64,000 nt of DNA from Candidatus Omnitrophota bacterium (GTDB lineage: Bacteria; Ratteibacteria; UBA8468; B48-G9; DTJG01), in NCBI GenBank assembly GCA_023818965.1, contig JAMWCD010000006.1:1-64000 (forward strand). Direction: 5' to 3'. Below are positions 28,412-36,851 of this stretch, one piece after another (within the stretch, counting starts at the first letter, position 1; each line of letters opens with the position of its first letter). The notes under the pieces are model-generated. The model had not been told where the DNA came from. It saw only the letters and a program-made list of their open reading frames with translations, and did not search any database. Both the position numbers and the translations under genes were made by a program.

Positions 28412-29235
28412 TTTTTTGAAATAATTCTTGCAAGAAAGTTAAAAACAAAAACAATTGCAATTAAAACAAGAGCTGCAGCCCATGCAATTTTATGCCATTG
28501 TTCATATGGACTTGTTGAATAATTGAATACAACAAGGGGAATTGTATTGACTGGTTTTGTAACATTTAAATTCATAAATGGGTTGCCAAAGGCAGTGAAA
28601 AGAAGTGGCGCAGTTTCACCTGCGATTCTTGAAATGGCAATAAGAATGCCTGTGATAATTCCACTCAATCCTGCAGGAACAATGACCTTTAAAATTGTTC
28701 TGAAATAAGGTACTCCCAGAGCAAGAGAAGCTTCCCTTAATGAATCTGGCACCATTGAGAGAGTTTCTTCGGTTGATTTAATTACAACTGGAAGCATAAT
28801 AATTGCAAGGGCAATGCCACCTGATAAGGCAGAAAAGGACTTCATTGGTTTGACAACCCAGAGATATGCTACAATGCCAATCACAATAGAAGGAATGCTT
28901 GCAAGAATATCAATTCCTACCCTTAAAACATCAGAGAAAAAATTCTTTTTGTTTTCGGCAAGATAAATACCAGCAAGTAATGACAAAGGAGTTGCAATGA
29001 CAAAGGCAATTCCCACAACAATGAATGTACCAATGATTGCGTTTGAAATTCCACCGCCATGTTCTCCAACAGGTTTTGGAAGATGAATAAAAAAATCAAG
29101 ATTGATTGATGAAATACCATTTTTTATTATGAACCCAAGAATAGCAAGTAGCGGAATACACGCTGTAAAAGATAGGACAATGACAATTAATGTGAACAAT
29201 CTATCCTTTAAAATTCTTTTTCTTATGTTTTCCAT
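28393..29235 (-). CDS. pstA: phosphate ABC transporter permease PstA
   Basis: 280-aa inner-membrane permease with about six transmembrane helices. The cytoplasmic EAA loop is EASLALGVPYFRTILKVIVPAGLSGI, and GISNAIIGTFIVVGIAFVIATPLSLLAG is the typical second helix region. I start it at MENIRKRILKD (29235), 1 nt after the pstC stop. A TTG at 29253 would add six residues and overlap pstC. It pairs with PstC to form the membrane channel. Confidence 0.94.
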   Translation of the reverse strand: MENIRKRILKDRLFTLIVIVLSFTACIPLLAILGFIIKNGISSINLDFFIHLPKPVGEHGGGISNAIIGTFIVVGIAFVIATPLSLLAGIYLAENKKNFFSDVLRVGIDILASIPSIVIGIVAYLWVVKPMKSFSALSGGIALAIIMLPVVIKSTEETLSMVPDSLREASLALGVPYFRTILKVIVPAGLSGIITGILIAISRIAGETAPLLFTAFGNPFMNLNVTKPVNTIPLVVFNYSTSPYEQWHKIAWAAALVLIAIVFVFNFLARIISKKWKTKF

Positions 29236-29236
29236 G

Positions 29237-30184
29237 TTACTGATGCACAGCAAATTTTTTGATGATGATTTTTCCTGTTATACTGATCATTGTTGTAACC
29301 AAAAAAAGAACAACTCCAATTTCAATCAAACTTGAAAGATGTATTGAGGTCACTGCCTCTGTAAATTCATTGGCGATAACTGATGCCATTGTATTTGAAG
29401 GAGAAAAAATGCTTTTTGGCATCATATTGGAATTACCGATGACCATTGTAACAGCCATTGTTTCTCCAATGGCTCTTCCCAGAGCCAGAAGTATTCCTGC
29501 TGTTATTCCACTTCTTGCATAAGGAAGTATTACATATTTAATTACTTCAAATCTTGTACTGCCAAGGGAGTAAGCTGCTTCCTTTATTTCTGCTGGAACC
29601 ATTTCAATGATTTCTCTTCCAAGGGAAGATGAAAAAGGAATAATCATTATTGAGAGGATAATTGAAGCAGTAAATATTCCAACGCCATATGGTTCGATAT
29701 GTAATTTTATTTGCAAGTATCTTATGATAGGAACAATAACAAATATTCCAAAAAATCCATAGACAACAGAAGGTACGCCTGCAAGTAGATCAATACTGTT
29801 TTTCAAAAAACCTGGATAAAAACCCTGTTTTGTGAATTCTGCCAGATATATTGAAATTGCGAGAGAAAAAGGAATTGTTATCAATATTGCAAGAAAAGAT
29901 GTTAATAATGTTCCAGTAATGAATGGTAAGGCTCCAAATTGTTCAAAAACAGGATCCCAGGTTTTGCTTACAAAAAATTTCAGACCGAATTCTTTTAATG
30001 AAGGGACTGAATTTAAAATCAGCGAAACAAAGATGGATAGGACAAGCAAAAAAACCAGAAATCCAGAAAAAAACAAGATAAACTTAAATAAAAAATCTTT
30101 TTTAAAAAATTTACTGACCCCGGGTTTTTGCCCGGGGCCAGTATTTACATAACATATTTTTTGTTGTTGCTGATTTTTTTCCAT
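29237..30184 (-). CDS. pstC: phosphate ABC transporter permease PstC
   Basis: 315-aa inner-membrane permease, partner of PstA. A polar N-terminus of about 25 residues precedes the first transmembrane helix (FILFFSGFLVFLLVLSIFV). The EAA loop reads KEAAYSLGSTRFEVIKYVILPYARSGI, and GRAIGETMAVTMVIG is characteristic of PstC. The ATG has no Shine-Dalgarno but has a TATAAT box 7 nt upstream, so a separate leaderless transcript of pstCAB-phoU is predicted. A strong GC hairpin falls in codons 16-23. Confidence 0.95.
   Translation of the reverse strand: MEKNQQQQKICYVNTGPGQKPGVSKFFKKDFLFKFILFFSGFLVFLLVLSIFVSLILNSVPSLKEFGLKFFVSKTWDPVFEQFGALPFITGTLLTSFLAILITIPFSLAISIYLAEFTKQGFYPGFLKNSIDLLAGVPSVVYGFFGIFVIVPIIRYLQIKLHIEPYGVGIFTASIILSIMIIPFSSSLGREIIEMVPAEIKEAAYSLGSTRFEVIKYVILPYARSGITAGILLALGRAIGETMAVTMVIGNSNMMPKSIFSPSNTMASVIANEFTEAVTSIHLSSLIEIGVVLFLVTTMISITGKIIIKKFAVHQ
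30118..30137 (-). terminator. strong GC hairpin inside the pstC start region
   Basis: In the minus-strand RNA a 7-bp all-GC stem CCCCGGG/CCCGGGG closes a 6-nt loop CAAAAA. Eight nt downstream are T-runs. It is terminator-like but imperfectly spaced and lies in coding sequence (codons 16-23 of pstC). It could cause partial termination, or protect the upstream porin-pstS message from 3' decay and so raise the PstS:PstC ratio. Confidence 0.35.
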
Positions 30185-30191
30185 TGATGAT

Positions 30192-30219
30192 ATTATAATA
30201 ATTTTTTCACCTTTTTCAA
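30192..30219 (-). promoter_or_regulatory. internal promoter giving leaderless pstC mRNA
   Basis: On the minus strand TTGAAA (30219-30214), 16 nt, TATAAT (30197-30192), then 7 nt to the pstC ATG (30184). Predicted +1 is at or one base before the ATG. It would give Pho-independent, low-level pstCAB-phoU expression below pstS. Confidence 0.6.
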
Positions 30220-30230
30220 GAATACTGACA

Positions 30231-31277
30231 TTAGTTCATAATCTTTTTTCCATTGTAAGTTATTGATTTTATTAGATTTTCTGCTTTCATTAATGCCTGT
30301 TTTGAGAGCGGAGCATAATGAAGTTTTTCTGCATATTTTTGTCCTTGATGTACCATCCACCATAAAAGGTTAACAAGAGTTTTTGCCCTTTCATATGACC
30401 TGTTTTTTCCATAATTCTGCTCTTTATACACAATAATCCATGTAAATCCACTGATTGAATATCCTTCTTTTGCATCTGTATCTGTAATTGACACTCTCAT
30501 ATCATCAGGCAATTTTACATCACCTGCTTTACTTGTTGTAGTAAGGGCTGGTTCAATGAAAACTCCGCTTTTGTTTTGTAATGTGGCAAAAGGAATTTTA
30601 TTTGATAATGCATATATCAATTCAACATAACCGATGGAATAAGGGACATTTTTTATTAGTCCTGCAACACCTGAATTTCCTTTGCCACCGAGGCCAATGG
30701 GCCAGTTTACTGAAGTTCCTTTACCAACTTTTGATTGCCACTCGTTGCTGATTTTACTTAAATAGTCAGTAAAAATAAATGTTGTTCCACTTCCATCGGA
30801 TCTGTGCACAGTGACAATATTTGTATCTGGAAGTTTCTCTTTCGGATTTATTTTTTGAATTTTTGGGTCATTCCATTTTTTAATTTTTCCTAAAAACATA
30901 TCAGCCACAATATCAGGTGTGAGATATAGTGTTTTTATTCCTGGCATATTATATGCAAGAACAACTGCTCCCATACATACTGGTATGTGAACAATATCAG
31001 CACCCATTTCCTTTATTTGCTGGTCTGAAAGAAAGGCATCTGTTCCACCAAAATCAACTGTTTTTTCTTTCAATTGTCTGATTCCACCACCTGAGCCAAT
31101 TGCTGAATAATTAACTTTTATTCCGTGTTCCTTATAGTAGACATCAAACATTTTTGAATAAAGTGGATATGGAAATGTGGCGCCAGCACCAATCAATTCC
31201 TTATCATCTGCCTTTGACACATTTACCATCAACAGCATCATCACTACACCTAACATTACTTTGAAAATCTTTTTCAT
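30231..31277 (-). CDS. pstS: phosphate ABC transporter substrate-binding protein
   Basis: 348-aa periplasmic phosphate-binding protein with an N-terminal signal peptide (MKKIFKVMLGVVMMLLMVNV, cleavage near SKA-D). Phosphate-ligand motifs are GAGATFPYPLYSKMFD, YSAIGSGGGIRQL, DFGGTDAFLSDQQ and HRSDGSGTTFIFTDYLS. It belongs to the longer E. coli-like PstS subgroup. AAGGAG lies about 8 nt upstream. It follows the porin gene by 22 nt, so porin and PstS are made from one mRNA. The 46-nt gap to pstC holds a separate promoter. Confidence 0.95.
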   Translation of the reverse strand: MKKIFKVMLGVVMMLLMVNVSKADDKELIGAGATFPYPLYSKMFDVYYKEHGIKVNYSAIGSGGGIRQLKEKTVDFGGTDAFLSDQQIKEMGADIVHIPVCMGAVVLAYNMPGIKTLYLTPDIVADMFLGKIKKWNDPKIQKINPKEKLPDTNIVTVHRSDGSGTTFIFTDYLSKISNEWQSKVGKGTSVNWPIGLGGKGNSGVAGLIKNVPYSIGYVELIYALSNKIPFATLQNKSGVFIEPALTTTSKAGDVKLPDDMRVSITDTDAKEGYSISGFTWIIVYKEQNYGKNRSYERAKTLVNLLWWMVHQGQKYAEKLHYAPLSKQALMKAENLIKSITYNGKKIMN

Positions 31278-31299
31278 TCTTTTTCTCCTTTTGGTTAAT

Positions 31300-32475
31300 T
31301 TAGAATTTTATTTGAATCTGCGAAAACCATTCATTTGAATTTGTTGCGATTTTACCACCTTGTTCATCGTTTCTCCACCTGTAGTTTGTACTCAGTTTTG
31401 TGTTTTTATTGAGGAAGAAGTTGAAACCTGTTGTGAATATTGTCTGGGTATCTTTTGAAGCTTTTGTATTCGGGTCATACACTTCATATTTTACAACAGG
31501 TTGTATACTTTTTCCATTGGACAGTGGGAATTCATAGGCACACTGAACAAAGTATCCATCGCTTTTTGTTGTAGATGTGCTTTTCAGTTCTTGATTAATA
31601 TATTCTCCAAGCACCTTAAGATTTTTGTATTCATATCTGAGAAAAATGTCATGTCTTACTCTATCTTTCTTATTTGCGCCCTGTTTTCCTGTTTGATATG
31701 CGAAACCAAATTTAAGTCCTGATGCAGGATTCTGTGTTGATACCCATGGAGAAAATGCAATTCTTCCAACAAGGTCTTTTGAATCATTGTCTTCTCCAGT
31801 ATTTGCTCCTGTACCATTAACATAAGCAAGCCCATAATAAACTGCTTTATTAAGTAAATCTCCGTCAATCATTATTCCTCTGTCATATTCTGTCGCAAGT
31901 GCACCCACAACATTTGACCTTTCAATTGTGTCAAGGGCTGAAGAAGATATGAGGTATTCTTCTGAGAAAGGAAGTTTGAATTGACCTACTGTAATATTGA
32001 ATTGCGGAAAGTATGCAAGTTTGACCCAGGCATCTGTTAAAAGGTCATTGTTTTTTCCTTTAACTGTGTCAAACTCTATTTTGAAACTGACCGGGTCCAT
32101 AATTTTTCCTGTTAAACTAATTCTTGCTCTTTTGATTGTGAATTCATCATTTTTCCCCTTATAGTCATACACATCATATCTCGATTGTAAATAACCACCG
32201 ATTTTTATGTTTTCAGCAGCAGATGTTTTTACTGAATTTTTGGCTGAATCTTCTTTTTGTTTCTTCACGATATTATCAACAGCAGCCATCATTTCCTTGC
32301 TTTCCTCTGGTGTAATTACACCCTTTTCAACAAGAAGATTCAGTAGAATATACATTTCTTCCTTACTCGCCTTTGCCTGATTGACAGGGAAAAGAAATAA
32401 ACTCAATAATATCAAAGGCAGGAATATTTTCTTCAACTTACTGCAAAAACCTTTTAATATTTTTTTCTTTTCCAT
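31300..32475 (-). CDS. phosphate-selective porin O/P family outer-membrane protein
   Basis: 391-aa predicted outer-membrane barrel of the OprP/OprO family. A signal peptide (hydrophobic KIFLPLILLSLFLFPVNQAKA) is followed by a short coiled segment (EEMYILLNLLVEKGVITPEE). Amphipathic strands then begin at IKIGGYLQSRYDVYD and end in a terminal aromatic (WFSQIQIKF), as barrels do. The start chosen has AAGGAGG 7 nt upstream. Two further in-frame starts lie upstream: ATG at 32541, also with AGGAGG, and GTG at 32577. It heads the pst operon behind a Pho box, so it should bring phosphate across the outer membrane when phosphate is scarce. Confidence 0.85.
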   Translation of the reverse strand: MEKKKILKGFCSKLKKIFLPLILLSLFLFPVNQAKASKEEMYILLNLLVEKGVITPEESKEMMAAVDNIVKKQKEDSAKNSVKTSAAENIKIGGYLQSRYDVYDYKGKNDEFTIKRARISLTGKIMDPVSFKIEFDTVKGKNNDLLTDAWVKLAYFPQFNITVGQFKLPFSEEYLISSSALDTIERSNVVGALATEYDRGIMIDGDLLNKAVYYGLAYVNGTGANTGEDNDSKDLVGRIAFSPWVSTQNPASGLKFGFAYQTGKQGANKKDRVRHDIFLRYEYKNLKVLGEYINQELKSTSTTKSDGYFVQCAYEFPLSNGKSIQPVVKYEVYDPNTKASKDTQTIFTTGFNFFLNKNTKLSTNYRWRNDEQGGKIATNSNEWFSQIQIKF

Positions 32476-32581
32476 ACATCTTCCTCCTTTTAATAAAGAA
32501 CCTTCAAACTTTTCTTTCACTTTACTGCTAATTTCCTTCATACACCCTCCTTTCTGGTTTAAAAAAATTTTTTTCACAGAT

Positions 32582-32635
32582 ATCGTAGCAATTGTGTTTT
32601 AAGAAATGATAAAAAAATTGTTAAGATTCTGTTAA
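32582..32635 (-). promoter_or_regulatory. Pho box: four TTAACA-like repeats, 11-nt period, plus -10
   Basis: On the minus strand the hexamers TTAACA (32635-32630), TTAACA (32624-32619), TTTATC (32613-32608) and TTAAAA (32602-32597) repeat every 11 nt. A -10-like TACGAT (32587-32582) lies 9 nt after the last. This is the arrangement of a B. subtilis-type PhoP box with TT(A/C/T)ACA repeats replacing the -35. PhoB encoded at 34367-35047 is the expected binder. It drives porin-pstSCAB-phoU. Confidence 0.75.
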
Positions 32636-32666
32636 CTTCTAATAGTGGGAAAAAGTTGAGGCAAAA

Positions 32667-34370
32667 TTAAACTGGAAGATTGATGGTAAATGTTGTGCCC
32701 TTTCCTGAACTGCTTTGGACTTCTATTGTTCCATTATGAAGTAAAACAATGTGTTTTACTATTGATAGTCCCAGTCCTGTACCACCTGTTTTTCTGCTTC
32801 TTGCTTTGTCCACAACATAAAATCTTTCAAAAATTTTTGGAATGTGAAATTTTTCTATTCCAATACCAGTATCAGATACTTCAATTTTCACCATTGATTT
32901 TTCTTTTTCGTAAGAAAGTGAAATTTTTATTGAACCCTGTTCTGTAAACCTTACTGCATTATCAACAAGGTTTATCAGCATTTGCTCAAGTCGGAACTGG
33001 TCTCCTTTGATTTCAGGTATTTCATCATATTTTAATGTTATCTCTATGCCTTTTTCTTTTGCTTTTTTTTCAAATAACATTACTACATCTTTTGCCACTT
33101 TCACAAGATTTACATTTTTCATCTCTATATCAGGATTTTCTTTTTCAAGTTGAGCCAGTGTGATCAGATCTTCAACAATTTTTTCAAGTCGTTCTGTATG
33201 ATGCTTGACGATCCTGATGAATTCCTGGTTTTCAGGATTTTCAGTATTTTCTTCAATTGTTTCAATATAACCCTTGATTGCTGTAAGGGGTGTTTTCAAT
33301 TCATGAGAAACAGCGGTTACAAATTCTCTTTTCTTTTCCTGAATTTCTTTCATTGCTGTGATGTCAATGAGAACAAGTAAAATCGAGTTATTGTCTTTTA
33401 ACATTGTTCCTTTGCATAAGTAAAATTTTTCACGGATTTTGATTTCTTTTTCTATGCTTTCTTTTTTTTCGGCGATATTTTTGATTGTTGCGATGACATC
33501 AAAATTCTTTATTTTTTCCCACCAGAAACCTTTTTCTTTCTGTATATCAAACAATGAATCAAAATGAGAATTTGAAATTTTTATATCACCTTTTGCATCA
33601 ATAATGGCAATCGGGAAACTGATCATTTCAATAAATTTATCGATTTCTTCCTCTGTGACTTTTTCTCTTTCAAAAACTTCTTTTGTTCTGGTTGCGATAT
33701 CCCTGATATTTTCCATTATTTTTCCTATTTCATCCTTCCTTTTGATGATGCTCTGGTTAACATTGTGAATTTCTTTGATATTTTCAGAAAACCGAAGAAT
33801 TTCATAGACAGGTAATGTCAAAATTTTTGCCATAATAAAGGATATTATCAAACCCGAAATCAATATCACAATGGTCAAAGAGAAAAATGAATCTCCAATG
33901 GGTTCTTCTTTTTGTCGACTCAGGGGAAAACTTGCTCTGATCACAATATTTTTCTTTTTATCAAGTTTTGCATAATAAACCATATATTCTTCAAGGGTGG
34001 GACTCCATCTTATAGAAGTTCCATATTCATTTTTCATTGCCTGCTGGAATTCGGGTCTATCTGAATGGTTCTGCATTTCTTTAGGGTCTTTTTCAGAATC
34101 CAGCAAAACGTTTCCTTCAGTGGTCAGAATTGTTATTCGGGTTTGTGTCTTTCGTGCTATTGATAAAAGTTTTTTTTCAAAATCTTTTGTTTGAGATAAG
34201 TCCTGAATTACAAATTCAATGGTCTCGACAATATTTTTTAATTCATCCACAGCATTTTTCAAGGACTGTTTTTTCAATGTCCTGACACAAAACACAGAAA
34301 TAATAAGTATAACGGCTGAAATCAATATTGAAAAAGCCACAAAAACTTTAAATAAAAAAGTTTTTTTCAT
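32667..34370 (-). CDS. phoR: phosphate-regulon sensor histidine kinase PhoR
   Basis: 567-aa membrane kinase. An N-terminal transmembrane helix, an extracytoplasmic sensor of about 130 residues, a second helix (SLTIVILISGLIISFIMAKIL) and a HAMP-like linker precede a PAS domain, HisKA and HATPase. The phospho-acceptor is H356 in TAVSHELKTPLTAIKGY. The N box is LINLVDNAVRFTE, G1 is DTGIGI and G2 is GGTGLGLSIVK. The extracytoplasmic domain is larger than in E. coli PhoR and resembles Gram-positive PhoR/WalK layouts. The ATG overlaps the phoB stop by 4 nt. Confidence 0.9.
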   Translation of the reverse strand: MKKTFLFKVFVAFSILISAVILIISVFCVRTLKKQSLKNAVDELKNIVETIEFVIQDLSQTKDFEKKLLSIARKTQTRITILTTEGNVLLDSEKDPKEMQNHSDRPEFQQAMKNEYGTSIRWSPTLEEYMVYYAKLDKKKNIVIRASFPLSRQKEEPIGDSFFSLTIVILISGLIISFIMAKILTLPVYEILRFSENIKEIHNVNQSIIKRKDEIGKIMENIRDIATRTKEVFEREKVTEEEIDKFIEMISFPIAIIDAKGDIKISNSHFDSLFDIQKEKGFWWEKIKNFDVIATIKNIAEKKESIEKEIKIREKFYLCKGTMLKDNNSILLVLIDITAMKEIQEKKREFVTAVSHELKTPLTAIKGYIETIEENTENPENQEFIRIVKHHTERLEKIVEDLITLAQLEKENPDIEMKNVNLVKVAKDVVMLFEKKAKEKGIEITLKYDEIPEIKGDQFRLEQMLINLVDNAVRFTEQGSIKISLSYEKEKSMVKIEVSDTGIGIEKFHIPKIFERFYVVDKARSRKTGGTGLGLSIVKHIVLLHNGTIEVQSSSGKGTTFTINLPV

Positions 34371-35047
34371 TCTTCTATTTTGTAGCCGATGCCTCTGACA
34401 TTGGTAATGAGTTTTCCTGCTTCACCAAGTTTTTCTCTCAATTTTTTTATATGAACATCTATTGTTCTATCAATCACTGCCTTTTCACCCTGCCATAACA
34501 TGTCCAGAATTTTTTCCCTTGTAAAAACCCATCCCTTTTTGCTTAATAAAATTTTCAAGATATTGAATTCTGTTTGTGTTAGATGAATTTTTTTGTCTTT
34601 GACAAAAACTTCGTATTTATTTAAATCAACAGAAAGAATTTTACCAGCAGTGATTTTTTCACTATTTTTTATTTCACTTCTTCTTAATACACTTTTCACC
34701 CTTGCAACAAGTTCTTTTGGAGAAAATGGCTTTGTGACATAATCATCTGCTCCTAATTCCAGACCTATGATTTTATCTGTTTCTTCTGACTTTGCTGTAA
34801 GGATGATCACAGGAATTGAATGATAATCATGGCTGGTTTTTAATTGTCTGCAAATATCAAGTCCATCTGCATCAGGTAGCATCAGGTCAAGTATTATTAA
34901 ATCAGGAATTGTTCTTTTGAGATAATTGAGAAAATTTTCTGCCTTACCAAATTCAATGACAATAAACCCTGATTTTCTCAGATGTAATGCTACAAGGTTT
35001 GAAATATCCTTTTCGTCTTCAACAACAAAAATTGTTTTGCCACTCAT
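34367..35047 (-). CDS. phoB: response regulator PhoB/PhoP, OmpR family
   Basis: 226-aa DNA-binding regulator. The REC domain has acidic pocket E10/D11, phosphorylation site D54 (DLIILDLMLPDADG) and the switch Lys in YVTKPFSP. The winged helix ends with VIDRTIDVHIKKLREKLG and VRGIGYKIEE. I start it at MSGKTIFVVEDE (35047). The frame is open to 35110, but that overlaps the previous gene and adds an unrelated tail. The start has no Shine-Dalgarno and lies 6 nt after TATAAT, so the mRNA is predicted to begin at the ATG. Its partner phoR follows with a 4-nt overlap. Confidence 0.92.
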   Translation of the reverse strand: MSGKTIFVVEDEKDISNLVALHLRKSGFIVIEFGKAENFLNYLKRTIPDLIILDLMLPDADGLDICRQLKTSHDYHSIPVIILTAKSEETDKIIGLELGADDYVTKPFSPKELVARVKSVLRRSEIKNSEKITAGKILSVDLNKYEVFVKDKKIHLTQTEFNILKILLSKKGWVFTREKILDMLWQGEKAVIDRTIDVHIKKLREKLGEAGKLITNVRGIGYKIEE

Positions 35048-35053
35048 ACAATT

Positions 35054-35082
35054 ATTATAATGATTGAAACATTTATTGCAAA
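35054..35082 (-). promoter_or_regulatory. promoter giving leaderless phoBR mRNA
   Basis: On the minus strand TTTGCA (35082-35077), 17 nt, TATAAT (35059-35054), then 6 nt to the phoB ATG. Predicted +1 is exactly the A of the ATG at 35047. The -35 is a 4/6 match. It lies at the junction with the upstream HD-GYP gene and reaches into its last codons' surroundings. Confidence 0.55.
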
Positions 35083-35096
35083 AAGGATAGTCAATT

Positions 35097-36167
35097 TCAT
35101 TCAATGACAAAGTTTTCTCTCAAAAAAAGGTTGGTGCAGGCATCAACAACATTTTCATCAAAAAGTTTCCCTTTGGATTTTTGCAACTCATCTATAACCT
35201 GTTTAATGGTTTTTGCAGGTCTATACGGTCTATGAGAGGTCATTGCTTCAAAAACATCTGCCACAGCAATAATTCTGGCTTCAGTAATTATTTTTTCGTC
35301 TGTGATTTGATATGGATAACCCGAGCCATCAAGTCGTTCATGATGCTGAAGAACAGTTTCAGCAACAGGCCATGGGAATTCAATTTTTTTCAGTATTTCA
35401 TAACCCGTAAATGGATGGGATTTTACAATATTATATTCATATTCATTCAGTCGCGATGGTTTGCTTAAAATTTCTGCTGGAACAATAAGTTTTCCTATGT
35501 CGTGTAACATTCCAATGATCAACAGTCCTTCTGTTTTTTCTCCAGGCATTCCTAAACGAATTCCTATTTCCCGTGCAATAATTGCGACCCTTCTTTCGTG
35601 TCCTGCAGTGAATGGGTCTCTTTTTTCAATGGCGGTTGCCAGTGCATTGATTGCTCCGTGCAATGTTTTTTTAATTCTTTCATGACTATCTTTGAGAGTT
35701 TCTTCAACTTTTTTTAAATACGTAATATCCCTTAGAATAATGACTGCACAAGTTTGTTTTTCTCTTTGTTCAATGACTGGTTCCATTGTGATTTCATACC
35801 ACTTATTTTTTACTTCAATAATTTCACTTTTTCTTGTCATCTGGTTTTTCATTTCAAGGAAAAGTTTTTTTGATAAATCAGCAAGTTTTACATCCGACAA
35901 CAGTTCATTAAATCTTTTTCCAATAATTTCAGAAAATGGTTTTTTCAGAAAATCTGCCATTGACCGGTTGCATCTTATGATTTTGAGGTCACCATCAACA
36001 TAACAGATGATTTCTGAAAGGGCGTCAAATATGCTTCTCCATTGCTGGGCTGCTTCAAAGAATGATGATGGTTTGGATTTTTTTAATGCCTCGATATCCT
36101 GGTGTGCCAGTTCAAGTTGCCTTTCAAGAAAATTAATTTTCCTTTGTTTCTCATCTTCGTAGGGCAT
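35097..36167 (-). CDS. PAS-HD-GYP protein, probable c-di-GMP phosphodiesterase
   Basis: 356-aa soluble protein. An N-terminal coiled segment (KINFLERQLELAHQDIEALKK) is followed by a PAS domain (about 45-160) and an HD-GYP domain (about 170-350). Key motifs are GMLHDIGK for the HD pair, HPFTGYEIL, and QHHERLDGSGYP for the GYP loop, all intact, so c-di-GMP or related dinucleotide hydrolysis is expected. No receiver or membrane segment is seen. GGAGA precedes the ATG. It follows the HTH-REC gene by 20 nt and abuts phoB. Confidence 0.88.
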   Translation of the reverse strand: MPYEDEKQRKINFLERQLELAHQDIEALKKSKPSSFFEAAQQWRSIFDALSEIICYVDGDLKIIRCNRSMADFLKKPFSEIIGKRFNELLSDVKLADLSKKLFLEMKNQMTRKSEIIEVKNKWYEITMEPVIEQREKQTCAVIILRDITYLKKVEETLKDSHERIKKTLHGAINALATAIEKRDPFTAGHERRVAIIAREIGIRLGMPGEKTEGLLIIGMLHDIGKLIVPAEILSKPSRLNEYEYNIVKSHPFTGYEILKKIEFPWPVAETVLQHHERLDGSGYPYQITDEKIITEARIIAVADVFEAMTSHRPYRPAKTIKQVIDELQKSKGKLFDENVVDACTNLFLRENFVIE

Positions 36168-36187
36168 AAGTTCTCCGCTGAAAAATG

Positions 36188-36766
36188 TTATTCTTTGATT
36201 TCAGCGAGTTTTTTGATGTTTTCAGCGATCTCAAAGTAATCAAATGGTTTCAACATACACATGGATGCACCCTTTTTCTTAATTTTTTCAATATTTTCTT
36301 TTGTTCCATAGCCAGTAATGGCAATGACCTTAATATGCTTTGTTTGAGGATTGGATTTTATTTTTTCAACAATTTCAAAACCATCAATTCCTGGTAGCAC
36401 AATATCAATAATTGCAATGTCTGGTTTAAATGTGATTATCAGCATCCCGGCATCAAAACTGTTTGTTGTTCCATAAACATCAAAGGACGGATTTACTTTT
36501 TGTAAAAAAGCAACAAGGGATTTTACTATATTTGGCTCATCATCAACAATGAGAATTTTTATTTTTTTCTGATTTTCGTCCTGAGTTTTTGTTTTAATGG
36601 AAGGAAGTAATTTTTCTATACTTTCTTTTGGAATGCGATAGTGACCACCGAGTGTTCTTATTGCACTGATTTTTCCTGAATGAATCCATTGAAAAACAGT
36701 AACCCTTGAACAATTAAGAATTTTTGCGATTTCCCCTGTGGTATAAAATTTTGAAGTCAGTTCCAT
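36188..36766 (-). CDS. MerR/excisionase-type HTH fused to receiver domain
   Basis: 192-aa fusion. Residues about 8-55 form a MerR/excisionase-like winged HTH (TTGEIAKILNCSRVTVFQWI, then TLGGHYRIP). Residues about 68-190 form a receiver with acidic pair DDEP, phospho-Asp in IAIIDIVLPGIDG and switch Lys in MLKPFDYFE. The HTH-before-REC order is the reverse of usual regulators. I start at MELTSKFYTTGEIAKIL, with AAGGA about 8 nt upstream and a good promoter. It is likely co-transcribed with the PAS-HD-GYP gene. The cognate kinase is not evident. Confidence 0.85.
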   Translation of the reverse strand: MELTSKFYTTGEIAKILNCSRVTVFQWIHSGKISAIRTLGGHYRIPKESIEKLLPSIKTKTQDENQKKIKILIVDDEPNIVKSLVAFLQKVNPSFDVYGTTNSFDAGMLIITFKPDIAIIDIVLPGIDGFEIVEKIKSNPQTKHIKVIAITGYGTKENIEKIKKKGASMCMLKPFDYFEIAENIKKLAEIKE

Positions 36767-36786
36767 CGTTTTTATCCTTTTTAACA

Positions 36787-36814
36787 ATTTTAACAATTAT
36801 TTTTTTTCTGTCAA
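36787..36814 (-). promoter_or_regulatory. sigma-70 promoter for HTH-REC and PAS-HD-GYP
   Basis: On the minus strand TTGACA (36814-36809), 16 nt, TAAAAT (36792-36787). Predicted +1 near 36780 leaves a short leader of about 14 nt carrying the AAGGA ribosome site of the gene starting at 36766. Confidence 0.7.
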
Positions 36815-36851
36815 GTTGGACCCTCTGAAAGTTTTTTGTTTTTGAAAGATA

